From Candidatus Sumerlaea chitinivorans (GTDB lineage Bacteria; Sumerlaeota; Sumerlaeia; Sumerlaeales; Sumerlaeaceae): a stretch of DNA of 64,000 bases. Position 1 is the stretch's first letter. Each line of letters starts with the position of its first letter. The notes below the pieces were generated by a model. The model searched no databases, was not told where the DNA came from, and worked only from the letters and a program-made list of their open reading frames with translations. The stretch lies in contig CP030759.1 of NCBI GenBank assembly GCA_003290465.1, positions 1,641,144 to 1,705,143 on the forward strand, read 5' to 3'. Made by a program: the position numbers and the translations under genes. This document shows positions 26,819-35,514 of this stretch, one piece after another.

Positions 26819-29638
26819 CTATAACTTTCCGGTCAGTAGCTTCTGCCCGATGAGAAGGACCAGACCAACACCGATCACACCCAAAAACACATACTGGGGG
26901 GAAGCCAGGTACGCTTGAACCTGCGGAGCCGACGCACTGACTGCACCGACAGCCTTTTGGACTAACGGAGCCGCAAAGGCAAGTCCCGCCATCCCCACCG
27001 ACCCCGCCGTCACCAAAGTCGGCGCTAAGAACCGTGCCGAAAGGGCAGAGATGAGGAGGGCAATCCCGCACACAAGAAGCCAGTTTGTGAGTGTCCAGCC
27101 GAGTGGATCTGTGAACGCCGAAATAACAAGGCTTCGAAGGGTTTGTTGCGCTGTCGCAGCCGACCCAGCCTGAACATAGGGGAAAAGGAAAAGTCCGACA
27201 CAAGCGACACCAGCTATGCCGCGCACAACGCGATAGAGTTGTGCAAACGCGCCCGCTGTAACCGACACACGGGATTTGCGTCGCTCCTCGGCGAAGGGAT
27301 CCGCATATTGCGTCTTGTGCTGCTGGGCGATTTCTGTAAGGATGACCGTTGCAGCTTCCTGAGCCCTGCGTACGGCCTCATCCTCAGCCACGCCTTGAGC
27401 ACGCAAACGTTTCTGCTCGGCTTTGGCCAACACACGGAGTTCCCTGGCCTTCCTGCGCTGCTCCTCAAGCCGGTCGAGCCACTCGATCAACGGATCGCGC
27501 CAGAGCGCATGTTTTCGGCGCCGCTCGACACTATCCATTCCGGAGGTTCGAGCTCGCGCTCTCACAAGCGCTTCGTAGCCAAAAAGCTCTTCAAAGAGTT
27601 CTTCCCAATCGCGCCCGGCAAAGCGACTTACGAAATCTTCTAAGCCATCCTCGGAAACACCCCGCAGACGGAGCTGTTTTAGGAGTTGACGGAGGCGCTC
27701 CAAAACCGGTGCACGCTGTTTCCGCAGGGGACGCAACACGGCGAACTCATAGGCGCCTGCAAGGATGGCACCCAAAAGCACAATCCCCACCAACCACGCC
27801 GAAAAGCCCGTCTGCCAAACGAGGAAACCACAGAGCAGGAGCAGGGCCGCGCTTGCGATCCACGATCGCCACGACATCCCAAAGACGGCCGCCCGACACC
27901 GCCGGAAAAGATACGAGCGGTGAAGAATGCCGTCGAGCACCACGTGCGCTGGAGCAGCTACCAACATCGAACCCAACAGGAAAAGGCCAAGACGCGGCAG
28001 CCCCAAGAACATCAGCGCCAGCGACAAAAGCGGAAGCCCAGCCCAGAAGCCCAACAGCACAAGTTTGCGGAGACCGACTGCCGGTGCACTGTAGTATTCT
28101 TTCTGACATTCCTCGAGTTCCGCCAAATGCGTTTCCCGAGGGCGAAATACGCCCTTCTCCGTCTCGACGCCAAGGAACTCCTCGAGATCTTGCACCACGG
28201 CGTCCATGTCCGGATAGCGGTCGACCGGATTCTTGGCCAGCATGCGCTCGAGAATCTTTTTCAGCGCAGGCGGCACTGCGCGCACGTAAAGGTCAATGGG
28301 AGGAGGAGGTTCGGTTTTTTGCTTAGTGATAATTTCGTAAGCGGTGGTGCCCGAGAAAGGAGGCTTACCGGCGACGAGGTAGTAGAGGGTGCAGCCCAGA
28401 GAATACTGGTCAGCGCGGTGGTCCACATTTGCTGCGTCAAGTGCCTGCTCGGGGGGCATGTAGGCTGGCGTCCCCATCGCCACGGAAGGCATGGTCACAT
28501 CTGTCGCGGCCTGCATCAGGATGGCATCACGATCCGGGTGACCGCCGGAATCGCCCTCCACCCAACCGCGCAACTTGGCTAACCCCATGTCCGCGATTTT
28601 TACTAAGCCGTGTTCGTTCAGCAGAAGGTTTTCGGGCTTAATATCCCGATGCACAAAGCCACGGCGATGAGCATAAGCAAGAGCACGGGCAGCTTGAAGC
28701 ACGTAGCTGACGGCATCTTCGACTTGCAGTCTTCCGTCACGACGCACGATCTCGCCGAGGTTACTTCCCCGGACGTACTCCATGCTAATGAAATGGGTTT
28801 CGTCTTCAACGCCGACATCGTACACTTGCACAATGTTATGGTGATTGAGTTGGGCGGCGCTAAGGGCCTCGCGGGTAAACCGCACCAGAAACTCGGGATT
28901 GGCAGCAAGCTCGGCTGGGAGCACTTTCAGTGCCACGTCACGATTGAGCGACTTTTGCCGCGCCAGATACACCGTCCCCATTCCCCCGCTGCCAAGCTTA
29001 CTCTTGATCTCGTAGCCGCCTAATGTAATCCCCGTAAGGTCGGCACCTTTGCGGAATCCGCCAGCAGCGCTCTTCCCGGTCGCGCGGGACGGTTTACGAG
29101 CCGCAATGCTGGGAATTTCTCCCTCAGTAGTTTCAGCTGCTGGAGGCTCCACAATTGTAGACGCAGATGCGATTGTCGCTTCTCGGGGCGACGGGCTTTG
29201 TGGGTCTTCCCGCTGCTGATTCAGTGCAGATTGTTTCGCGCGCTCCTGCGAAACCGTTGGTTGAGGGAAAGAGGAGACAGCTCTTTGCTGCGGAGACCTC
29301 AGATCTTCCGCAGCGGCGCGCCGAAAAGATGAACGTTCGGTCGGAGCTTCTTGCGGCCCAATTTGGGTCTTATCAAAGGCGCCGAGGTGGGTTGACTTGT
29401 CGACTTCGATCGTAGGGAGTTCATGCGCTGACGTGGCTTGGGTCGGACTGCTATTCTCGATGACAGTTGGCATCTCATGCAGGGTAGAATCTGCTGCTCG
29501 CATTTTCTGGTTGCCCTGCATTGGTGTCGCTGCTGCAAGTGGCGCGACGGCAAAACACTCCGGACACTGAACAAGTCCGGTCGTCGAGTCCGCCTCAGCG
29601 TCCCAACTGGCCCCACATTTGTGGCATTGTAGCTTCAT
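26819..29638 (-). CDS. Ser/Thr protein kinase with N-terminal zinc ribbon and C-terminal membrane domain
   Basis: 939 residues. Residues 1-30 form a zinc-ribbon (CHKCGASW...VQCPEC) like those of MJ0042-type regulators. A Ser/Thr/Pro-rich linker leads to a Hanks-type kinase: glycine loop GSGGMGTVYLAR near 218, lysine in VALKVLP, catalytic loop HRDIKPENLLL near 328. Metal-binding DFG is replaced by DMG near 352, and the activation segment ends AYMPPEQ. The C-terminal half contains about seven hydrophobic segments with a charged coiled region between (AKEQRRL/RKARELRVLAKAEQKRL). No PASTA repeats are visible. The substrate is unknown; the kinase domain should face the cytosol. Confidence 0.88.
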   Translation of the reverse strand: MKLQCHKCGASWDAEADSTTGLVQCPECFAVAPLAAATPMQGNQKMRAADSTLHEMPTVIENSSPTQATSAHELPTIEVDKSTHLGAFDKTQIGPQEAPTERSSFRRAAAEDLRSPQQRAVSSFPQPTVSQERAKQSALNQQREDPQSPSPREATIASASTIVEPPAAETTEGEIPSIAARKPSRATGKSAAGGFRKGADLTGITLGGYEIKSKLGSGGMGTVYLARQKSLNRDVALKVLPAELAANPEFLVRFTREALSAAQLNHHNIVQVYDVGVEDETHFISMEYVRGSNLGEIVRRDGRLQVEDAVSYVLQAARALAYAHRRGFVHRDIKPENLLLNEHGLVKIADMGLAKLRGWVEGDSGGHPDRDAILMQAATDVTMPSVAMGTPAYMPPEQALDAANVDHRADQYSLGCTLYYLVAGKPPFSGTTAYEIITKQKTEPPPPIDLYVRAVPPALKKILERMLAKNPVDRYPDMDAVVQDLEEFLGVETEKGVFRPRETHLAELEECQKEYYSAPAVGLRKLVLLGFWAGLPLLSLALMFLGLPRLGLFLLGSMLVAAPAHVVLDGILHRSYLFRRCRAAVFGMSWRSWIASAALLLLCGFLVWQTGFSAWLVGIVLLGAILAGAYEFAVLRPLRKQRAPVLERLRQLLKQLRLRGVSEDGLEDFVSRFAGRDWEELFEELFGYEALVRARARTSGMDSVERRRKHALWRDPLIEWLDRLEEQRRKARELRVLAKAEQKRLRAQGVAEDEAVRRAQEAATVILTEIAQQHKTQYADPFAEERRKSRVSVTAGAFAQLYRVVRGIAGVACVGLFLFPYVQAGSAATAQQTLRSLVISAFTDPLGWTLTNWLLVCGIALLISALSARFLAPTLVTAGSVGMAGLAFAAPLVQKAVGAVSASAPQVQAYLASPQYVFLGVIGVGLVLLIGQKLLTGKL

Positions 29639-29795
29639 TGTTATCCCCGTGGAGCTTTGACCCAGACGTGCGCAGCGACCGCCATACCCCTTCGCGTAGC
29701 GCCGTGTTGCTACGCCGTTTCTGGATCGTCCAGCTGCAACCTTTAGTCATCTACTTTATGGCAACGGACCCGAAATGTCAACGCTAACGGCGTGG

Positions 29796-29833
29796 AAAAA
29801 AGCGGGACGCCCCGTCGGGCCGACGGGGCGTCC
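29796..29833 (-). terminator. strong intrinsic terminator after the GH13 gene
   Basis: 13-bp perfect stem GGACGCCCCGTCG / CGACGGGGCGTCC with a 3-base loop; on the minus strand it is followed by CGC and six T. It lies about 40 bases after the GH13 stop codon. Confidence 0.9.
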
Positions 29834-29873
29834 GGTCTCTGCAGTCACAGGCTTGCACAGGGGGTGCAAGGAC

Positions 29874-32228
29874 TCACTGCGACAGGATAATCACTGTATA
29901 CGGCCCAATGCCAACGTTGGCATTATAGTTCATGCCGTCTTTGGCCCCAGAGTTTGCCGTTGTGTTATAGCTGTTCCAGTTGCCAAAGTCGCTCGAATAG
30001 CCGTTCCAGTCGCTATTGAAGCGCACGTACCACGTGCCGCCACGTGGCATGCCAATGTTGTAAGAGGTGTAGGCGCGGTTGGCAAAATTCGCGACAACGA
30101 CTACATCGTCGCCGGGGCCACCTTGATCCCAACGGTGGTAAGCAATGACTTTGTCCGTGTTGTTAATATGATACACATTCACGTTATTGCCGCGCAGCCC
30201 GCGGGTGTTGTTGTACCAGTTACGGCGGAGCTTGATGAGATCCTTGTAGAGCTGCAAGATGCCCGCATACGTCGTGGTCTTCGACCAATCCAACGGATCG
30301 CCGTCGGAGAAGTAGCCGTCCTCGAGGAACTCTTGTCCTTGGAAGATCATGGGAATCCCCGGTGCGGTAAAGAGAATGCCCGCCGCGAGAGTGGAGCGCT
30401 TCTTTGAATACCAGCTGCCGGCGTTGCCCGGCCAAATCTCTTCGGGAAGCCGGCTGTGGCCGTTGGCAACCTCGTCATGGCTTTCCGTGTAAATCACGCG
30501 CTGGAGATGCCAGCCATTGTAGTAATGGGTGATCGCATCGCGAACCGTGTACATGTTGCGGTCGGCGTCGTTGCTTGTGATCACCGTGGATCGAATCGGG
30601 TGCACGAAGCTTGGATCCCATTGCGAATCGAAGCCGGCACCGCCACTCGATGTGGGCTTGGTGAGCCAATCGTTGTTCTGCATGTCTTCCGCGATGGAGA
30701 GTTTCCAGCTTGCGGACGAATCGATTGTGTTGTTGATCCATTGCATGAGGCTCCATCCCTCGGGAATATCCCCACCGCCGCCATTGTTGAGCGCGCGGAT
30801 GTTGCAAGTGGAATCCCAACGCAGACCGTCCATTCGGTAATCATTGAGCCACATCATGGCTGCATCTTTTAGGAAGGAGCGAACTTCGCCGCGGCCGTAA
30901 TCCGGACGAGACCAGCCCCAAGGCGTCACCTTGCGCCAGTCAGAGAAGAAGTAGATGCCGCCGTTGCCATAGCTTTCTCCATCGAAATTCCACAGGGGGA
31001 TACTCGACTCGTACGGGCTCGAGCCCATGTGGTTGAAAACGATATCCATCATGACGCCGATGCCCCGCGCATGCGCCGCATCCACAAGTGCCTTGAGCGC
31101 CTGCACGGAACCATACGCACTTTCCGGCGCGAATTGGCTGTGGGGATTATAGCCCCAAGAGAAATCGCCCGGGAACTCCGTGCAGGGCATCAAGAGAAGC
31201 ATATTCACGCCAAGGCTTTGGAGGTAATCCATTTTGGCCGTAACGGAAGCAAAGTTGCCGGGGCCACCACCGGGGGAATCGTTGAAAGTGCCCACGTGCA
31301 TTTCGTAGATGACGGTGTCGTTCCAAGCAGGGGTGGAATACGAGTAGCTGCCCCACGAGTAGCCCGGATCCACGATGATGGAGTTACCGGCGTCGTTTGT
31401 CATTTGGCGCGCCTGCGGATCCTGTCGCCAGAAGGTGCCGTAGCTTGGGTGGGTAATCACGAATTTGTATTGATCGCCGATAATCGCCTTGTTGAAATCC
31501 ACCGACCACCAGCCATTGCCCTCGCTGGCGAGCTTGTTAGTCGAACCATCCCAGTTGTTGAACGTACCGGCGACCGCGACGGCGGACGCGTTCGGGGCCC
31601 AGACTCGGAAAGTCGTCCCGTTCGTGTAAGGAATGGCCCCCACTCCACCACGAGTGGAGGGCACAGTGTCCGCCGTCACCACAACGTCGTCAATCGCCAC
31701 ACCGTCGGAGGACAGTGGGTAATTGTCATATTCTTGCCACCGGATAATGGTATTTGGTCCCAGCACGAGCCCCAGCGATGAGGCGGCGTTGGAAATGTTC
31801 ACAGTTTGAACCGAGAATGAGGACGAGATCGCGGGAAACGACCAGGTGGTGATCTTTTTATAGGTGAGTCCGCCGTCGGTCGAAAGATAGAGGCCATCTG
31901 ACGAATGAGCCTCGTCCCCCACATTGCGGAACTTAAATGTGAGGACGACATTCGTAACGGTTGCGAGATTGAGTTTTAGATCGAGGCGAGACGTGGCGTA
32001 AGCAGAGTCCCCAACGCTATCGTCGAGAGTGACCCCGTACCCCGAGGATCCGTAACGATAGGTCGTGCTGGTCTGGACGCGCCACGTTCCCGTCCCGCTC
32101 CTGCTCCATTGCGGTCCGAGGGTGGAAGAATTGAAGGAATCGGAAAAAATGGTTGCCGCATCCCCGACCGCAGTAAACCAACACACGGTGGCGGCGATTG
32201 CGGCTGCGGTGCAACGACTGAATCTCAT
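29874..32228 (-). CDS. secreted GH13 alpha-amylase/branching-enzyme-like protein
   Basis: 784 residues. A signal peptide ending near CWFTAVGDAA precedes a beta-sandwich domain (about 25-190) of unknown type with DGLYLSTDGG and DDVVVT motifs. A CBM48 early-set domain (RVWAPNASAVAVAGTFNNWDG, about 210-290) and a GH13 (beta/alpha)8 barrel follow. The nucleophile Asp is in MDGLRWDST (about 469), the acid/base Glu in SIAED (about 512) and the third acid in YTESHDE (about 581). The C-terminal beta domain ends GPYTVIILSQ. CBM48 plus the HDE segment resemble glycogen branching enzyme, yet this protein is exported, so it probably works on extracellular alpha-glucan. Exact activity is uncertain. Confidence 0.88.
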   Translation of the reverse strand: MRFSRCTAAAIAATVCWFTAVGDAATIFSDSFNSSTLGPQWSRSGTGTWRVQTSTTYRYGSSGYGVTLDDSVGDSAYATSRLDLKLNLATVTNVVLTFKFRNVGDEAHSSDGLYLSTDGGLTYKKITTWSFPAISSSFSVQTVNISNAASSLGLVLGPNTIIRWQEYDNYPLSSDGVAIDDVVVTADTVPSTRGGVGAIPYTNGTTFRVWAPNASAVAVAGTFNNWDGSTNKLASEGNGWWSVDFNKAIIGDQYKFVITHPSYGTFWRQDPQARQMTNDAGNSIIVDPGYSWGSYSYSTPAWNDTVIYEMHVGTFNDSPGGGPGNFASVTAKMDYLQSLGVNMLLLMPCTEFPGDFSWGYNPHSQFAPESAYGSVQALKALVDAAHARGIGVMMDIVFNHMGSSPYESSIPLWNFDGESYGNGGIYFFSDWRKVTPWGWSRPDYGRGEVRSFLKDAAMMWLNDYRMDGLRWDSTCNIRALNNGGGGDIPEGWSLMQWINNTIDSSASWKLSIAEDMQNNDWLTKPTSSGGAGFDSQWDPSFVHPIRSTVITSNDADRNMYTVRDAITHYYNGWHLQRVIYTESHDEVANGHSRLPEEIWPGNAGSWYSKKRSTLAAGILFTAPGIPMIFQGQEFLEDGYFSDGDPLDWSKTTTYAGILQLYKDLIKLRRNWYNNTRGLRGNNVNVYHINNTDKVIAYHRWDQGGPGDDVVVVANFANRAYTSYNIGMPRGGTWYVRFNSDWNGYSSDFGNWNSYNTTANSGAKDGMNYNANVGIGPYTVIILSQ

Positions 32229-32469
32229 TGAGGTACCTCCCTGATGGGTAGTTCTCGGCTTTGTGCGGCTAAAGGAAGTCGTGTTGAAGGCACTGGGGTG
32301 CTTGCAGGCAAACCATCACTTTAGCTCACCATAAACCGTGACTACGTGCTTTGAACGATTTTATAGCGATTTGCAAGAACAAAATCGAACCGATCCAAAT
32401 TTCCCAACAAAATATCTTAAGTCTTTAATTTGCAATTTTTCGCCTCTTGGGCATTCGATATTATTTTAG
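32229..32469. other. AT-rich divergent intergenic segment
   Basis: From about 32330 the base composition becomes clearly AT-rich. A minus-strand TTCGAT-18-TATAAA pair fits a weak promoter for the GH13 gene. No gene is supported in this segment. Confidence 0.35.
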
Positions 32470-32494
32470 TTGCGATGTTTGCTGGGAGGAACTG

Positions 32495-32679
32495 GTGAGC
32501 AGGTTTTTTGCCAATATTTTTCTAAAAAATCGGTCCAAGGTTGGTTGGAACAGGATCTTTTGTTAGAATCATTGAAATCCTTTCGTCGCCTCCTCGACGA
32601 AGAAGCTGGTTTTTCTGCCAGTGCGAAGAAGCTTCAAAAACTTTATCTTTCTTTGTTGTACAGGCGGCAAATCCCCTGA
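32495..32679 (+). pseudogene. possible small gene interrupted or slippage-dependent at a T6 run
   Basis: GTG 32495 follows the strong GGGAGGA at 4 bases. In the annotated frame it encodes only 23 residues (MSRFFANIF...) and stops at 32564. One extra T in the T6 run at 32504-32509 would join it to a downstream frame with protein-like composition (WLEQDLLLESLKSFRRLLDEE, then KKLQKLYLSLLYRRQIP), giving about 61 residues ending at 32679. I cannot tell whether this is a sequencing error, programmed slippage, a decayed gene or chance. No family is recognised. Codon use is AT-rich, unlike the neighbours. Confidence 0.3.
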
Positions 32680-32964
32680 TGGGCACTTCCGGGAACCGCG
32701 GATGCGAACATTAACTCCTCTAACGAATCTCCGCGTGAACAAGAAATCGCAAAGGCCTTAGGGGGTACGTCGGCATGCAAGTGTGGGCGGCTTGTGGCGG
32801 TTGCGACTCGCTGGTCGAGGAGACCACTGTTTTGCAATTTTGCAAACGGAGAAAGATGCTGCAATTAAATAGGTTCTATGGAGGATGAATAGAAGTTTAT
32901 TTCTTGTTGCGTGAATCTCGGATCCCAAGCCACTAATGCACGCCACATTTGAGGTGAGAATGGA
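32680..32964. other. intergenic region upstream of greA, nothing recognised
   Basis: 285 bases without a supported gene. A tandem repeat of TTTTGCAA lies near 32830-32846; no promoter was convincing. Confidence 0.35.
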
Positions 32965-35265
32965 ATGGGTGAGAACATCGGCGATTTTTCAGCGCGCGAA
33001 CAACAGATTCTTTCGCTCATTGAATCGGGCAACTTGGATCGGCTCGATGATGCTTGGCTTGAGGTAATCGCGGACTCTCCGAAGGAGGCGGAGTTCTACG
33101 ACAAATTCATTCGAGCGATGCGTCGCGCACATGCCTTGGAGCGTGCGCACGAGCTGCTCCTATTGGCTCTGGAAGAGCTAAAAACGCGCGAGCAATGGGA
33201 ATTGCTGCATGCGGTTGTTCGGATCGCTGCACGATTCTGGCCTGATTCAAAACCACTGCGCCCATACGCAGCTGCGGCTCTGAAGGGGGTATACTCGCAT
33301 CTTCCCCAGCTCTCTGCGATGATTGCGGCATGTAAAGGACTCCCACTGGATCAAGTGTTTCAGCGGTTTGATTCGTTGCTCCAGTTGCTGCCCGGCGAGG
33401 TTTACTCCCACGCGTACTGGGGTGAGGGAATTGTTACGGATCTCGATCTAAGCGCCGGGAAAATAACTTTGGATTTCCCCGAAGAGAAGGGGCGCGTGAT
33501 CGCAATTGAGTTCTTGCGAAAACATCTCACCTACTGTCCGCCGGACTCGTTTCTGGCGCGGCGCCGGAAGAATCCGCAGGAGCTCTATCAGCTCGGGCAA
33601 GGCGCGCCGAGCGAGTTGGTGAAGTTGGTGCTGAGAGGCAATCAGGGCCGCATCAAGCAAGCTGAGCTAAAAGAAGCCCTTGTCGGCTCCGTCATTCCCG
33701 AAGAGGAATGGAACGAATGGTGGAGCCGCGCCCGTAATGAACTGAGAATTGACCCGTGGATTGATTTCGATGTGCGGCGGGGTGCCCATGCCGAAATCGT
33801 GCTTCGGAATGCACCTCGCAGTGCAGTGGATGAGATTGCCGAACGATTTTTTGCCCACGACACGACCATGGCGGATCGCATTGCCGCCGTGCGAAAGCTT
33901 CGGGAGGTGGTGCGTGCAGGCGCGGAACCTGAACCGGAGCTGGTGGGTCGGATGCGTGAGGCTCTGCTACCCTCCCTTGCCAACAACCCAGATGTGGCTC
34001 GCGCCTTGGAGGCACACTACCTTTTGCAAGATCTTCAAAGCATCGCTCCTAATCAACTGCCCGATTTGCCGTGCGACGCAGAAGCGCTCTGCGCCAAGAT
34101 TGAGAACTACGAATTGCTGCTCGAGATGGAGGACGACGAGTACGCAGCCCGCGCTTTGCAGGAACTGGCGCAGCGCGACGGTGACAAAGTGTTTGAGCGC
34201 GCAGGCGAACTCCTCCCCCGCGCTCGGCCAGCCTTGGCACAGGCGATCTGGACTCTTTTGGATCCTGAGCATCACGTGGACATCGCGGTTCGAGCCCTTC
34301 GCACCTTGATGGAAAATCCTCTTTCGAATCCAGAGACCTACCTCTGGGCCATGCGCAACCTCACCGAGGGAAAGTGGGAGCATTTGGAAGACTACCTCCC
34401 CCTCAGTTCGCTCATCTTTGAGCTGTTCGATCAGATGGAGCAATGGCACCGCCTTGTGACCATTGGCGGAGGGACCAACGAAGAAGTTGCGGCTGCAAAG
34501 TGGCTGATCGGCAAAGTTCGTACGCTTATAAGCGGGCGCAATTTTGCGCTGCTTGCCGCAGTCGCAAAGGAAATGCCGCTGGATCAATTGCAGGAGCTGC
34601 GCCGGATCATCCAGCTCCATAATGCTGTCAACGATGTCTTCCGCAATGGCGCGGATCGGGCACTACGCCTTACGCGCCGCGAGCTTGAAGAGCAGACTCA
34701 ACAAACAGCGACCGTTGTCGATCCAGATTCAGGCATTCATTATTGCACTAAGAAGGGGCATGCTTGGGCAGTGCGCGAACTGCACGAGCTCAACACGGTG
34801 CGGATTCCTGCGAACGCACGCGAAATTGAAAAAGCGCGCTCCGAGGGCGATCTGCGCGAAAATGCGGGGTACCACGGCGCACGCGAAAAGCACGTGCTGC
34901 TACTGCAGCAGGCGCATTTCCTACAGCTTGGTTTGGCGACAGCCCGCGTCGTGACGCGTGACAAGGTCAACACCGAGCAGATCGGTTTTGGCACGCGTGT
35001 GATCGTGCAAGACGTGGATAGCGGGGCCGAGCAGGTTTATACGCTGCTGGGCCAGTGGGAAGCGAAACCGGAAGAAGGGATCTATTTCTACAAGGCCCCC
35101 CTCTTTCAGCAGTTCCTTGGTAAGCGAGTTGGGGATGAGTTCACGGTCCGCCTCCCGGACGGCACTCAGCGGCGTTATCGGGTCAAATCCATTGAGAACG
35201 CGTTGGCTAGCGGCGAGTGGGATGTCGGGGAGGGCGTGATCGCCGAGCACGCGGCAAGCGAGTGA
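32965..35265 (+). CDS. greA: oversized GreA-type transcription factor with large N-terminal domain
   Basis: 766 residues. The last roughly 160 residues are a GreA/GreB module: the coiled-coil tip SEGDLRENAGYHGAREK near residue 629 includes the acidic D-L-x-E-N signature that reaches into the RNA polymerase secondary channel to stimulate transcript cleavage. A C-terminal FKBP-like part follows (DEFTVRLPDGTQRRYRVKSIE). The N-terminal 600 residues are mostly helical, HEAT/TPR-like, with no recognised motif. E. coli GreA is only 158 residues; Chlamydia GreA is known to be of similar large size, so this may be a lineage-specific architecture. The function of the added region is unknown; ATG 32965 has GGTGAG nearby. 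Confidence 0.85.
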   Translation: MGENIGDFSAREQQILSLIESGNLDRLDDAWLEVIADSPKEAEFYDKFIRAMRRAHALERAHELLLLALEELKTREQWELLHAVVRIAARFWPDSKPLRPYAAAALKGVYSHLPQLSAMIAACKGLPLDQVFQRFDSLLQLLPGEVYSHAYWGEGIVTDLDLSAGKITLDFPEEKGRVIAIEFLRKHLTYCPPDSFLARRRKNPQELYQLGQGAPSELVKLVLRGNQGRIKQAELKEALVGSVIPEEEWNEWWSRARNELRIDPWIDFDVRRGAHAEIVLRNAPRSAVDEIAERFFAHDTTMADRIAAVRKLREVVRAGAEPEPELVGRMREALLPSLANNPDVARALEAHYLLQDLQSIAPNQLPDLPCDAEALCAKIENYELLLEMEDDEYAARALQELAQRDGDKVFERAGELLPRARPALAQAIWTLLDPEHHVDIAVRALRTLMENPLSNPETYLWAMRNLTEGKWEHLEDYLPLSSLIFELFDQMEQWHRLVTIGGGTNEEVAAAKWLIGKVRTLISGRNFALLAAVAKEMPLDQLQELRRIIQLHNAVNDVFRNGADRALRLTRRELEEQTQQTATVVDPDSGIHYCTKKGHAWAVRELHELNTVRIPANAREIEKARSEGDLRENAGYHGAREKHVLLLQQAHFLQLGLATARVVTRDKVNTEQIGFGTRVIVQDVDSGAEQVYTLLGQWEAKPEEGIYFYKAPLFQQFLGKRVGDEFTVRLPDGTQRRYRVKSIENALASGEWDVGEGVIAEHAASE

Positions 35266-35514
35266 TTCAGCCCCCTATCAGTGCCCTCTCAGTGAGGAAC
35301 TCGGATAACACCGAAAAGGATATGCTGTTCAGGGAACAAACGCTGCTGAAAATTTCTGTGACTGCTGGACCATGCTAAAGGGCACTTGGAGCCCTACCCA
35401 TTTGGAATGGGGGCCAAGCTAATCTGGCCTCTCGTTCATCGTGGCAAAGTGAGCTCATGCGATCGGCGATTTGGTTTTCGCAGCGCACTTGCACGCGCGA
35501 ATACCGTCAACGAG

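Noticed and set aside
27349-28326. 325-codon plus-strand open frame across the kinase gene
   Set aside because: Antisense to conserved kinase and membrane regions, with Arg/Pro-rich composition typical of a shadow frame.
32825-32850. TTTTGCAA tandem repeat as an operator
   Set aside because: Only two copies in an AT-rich stretch and no matching regulator known; chance is likely.
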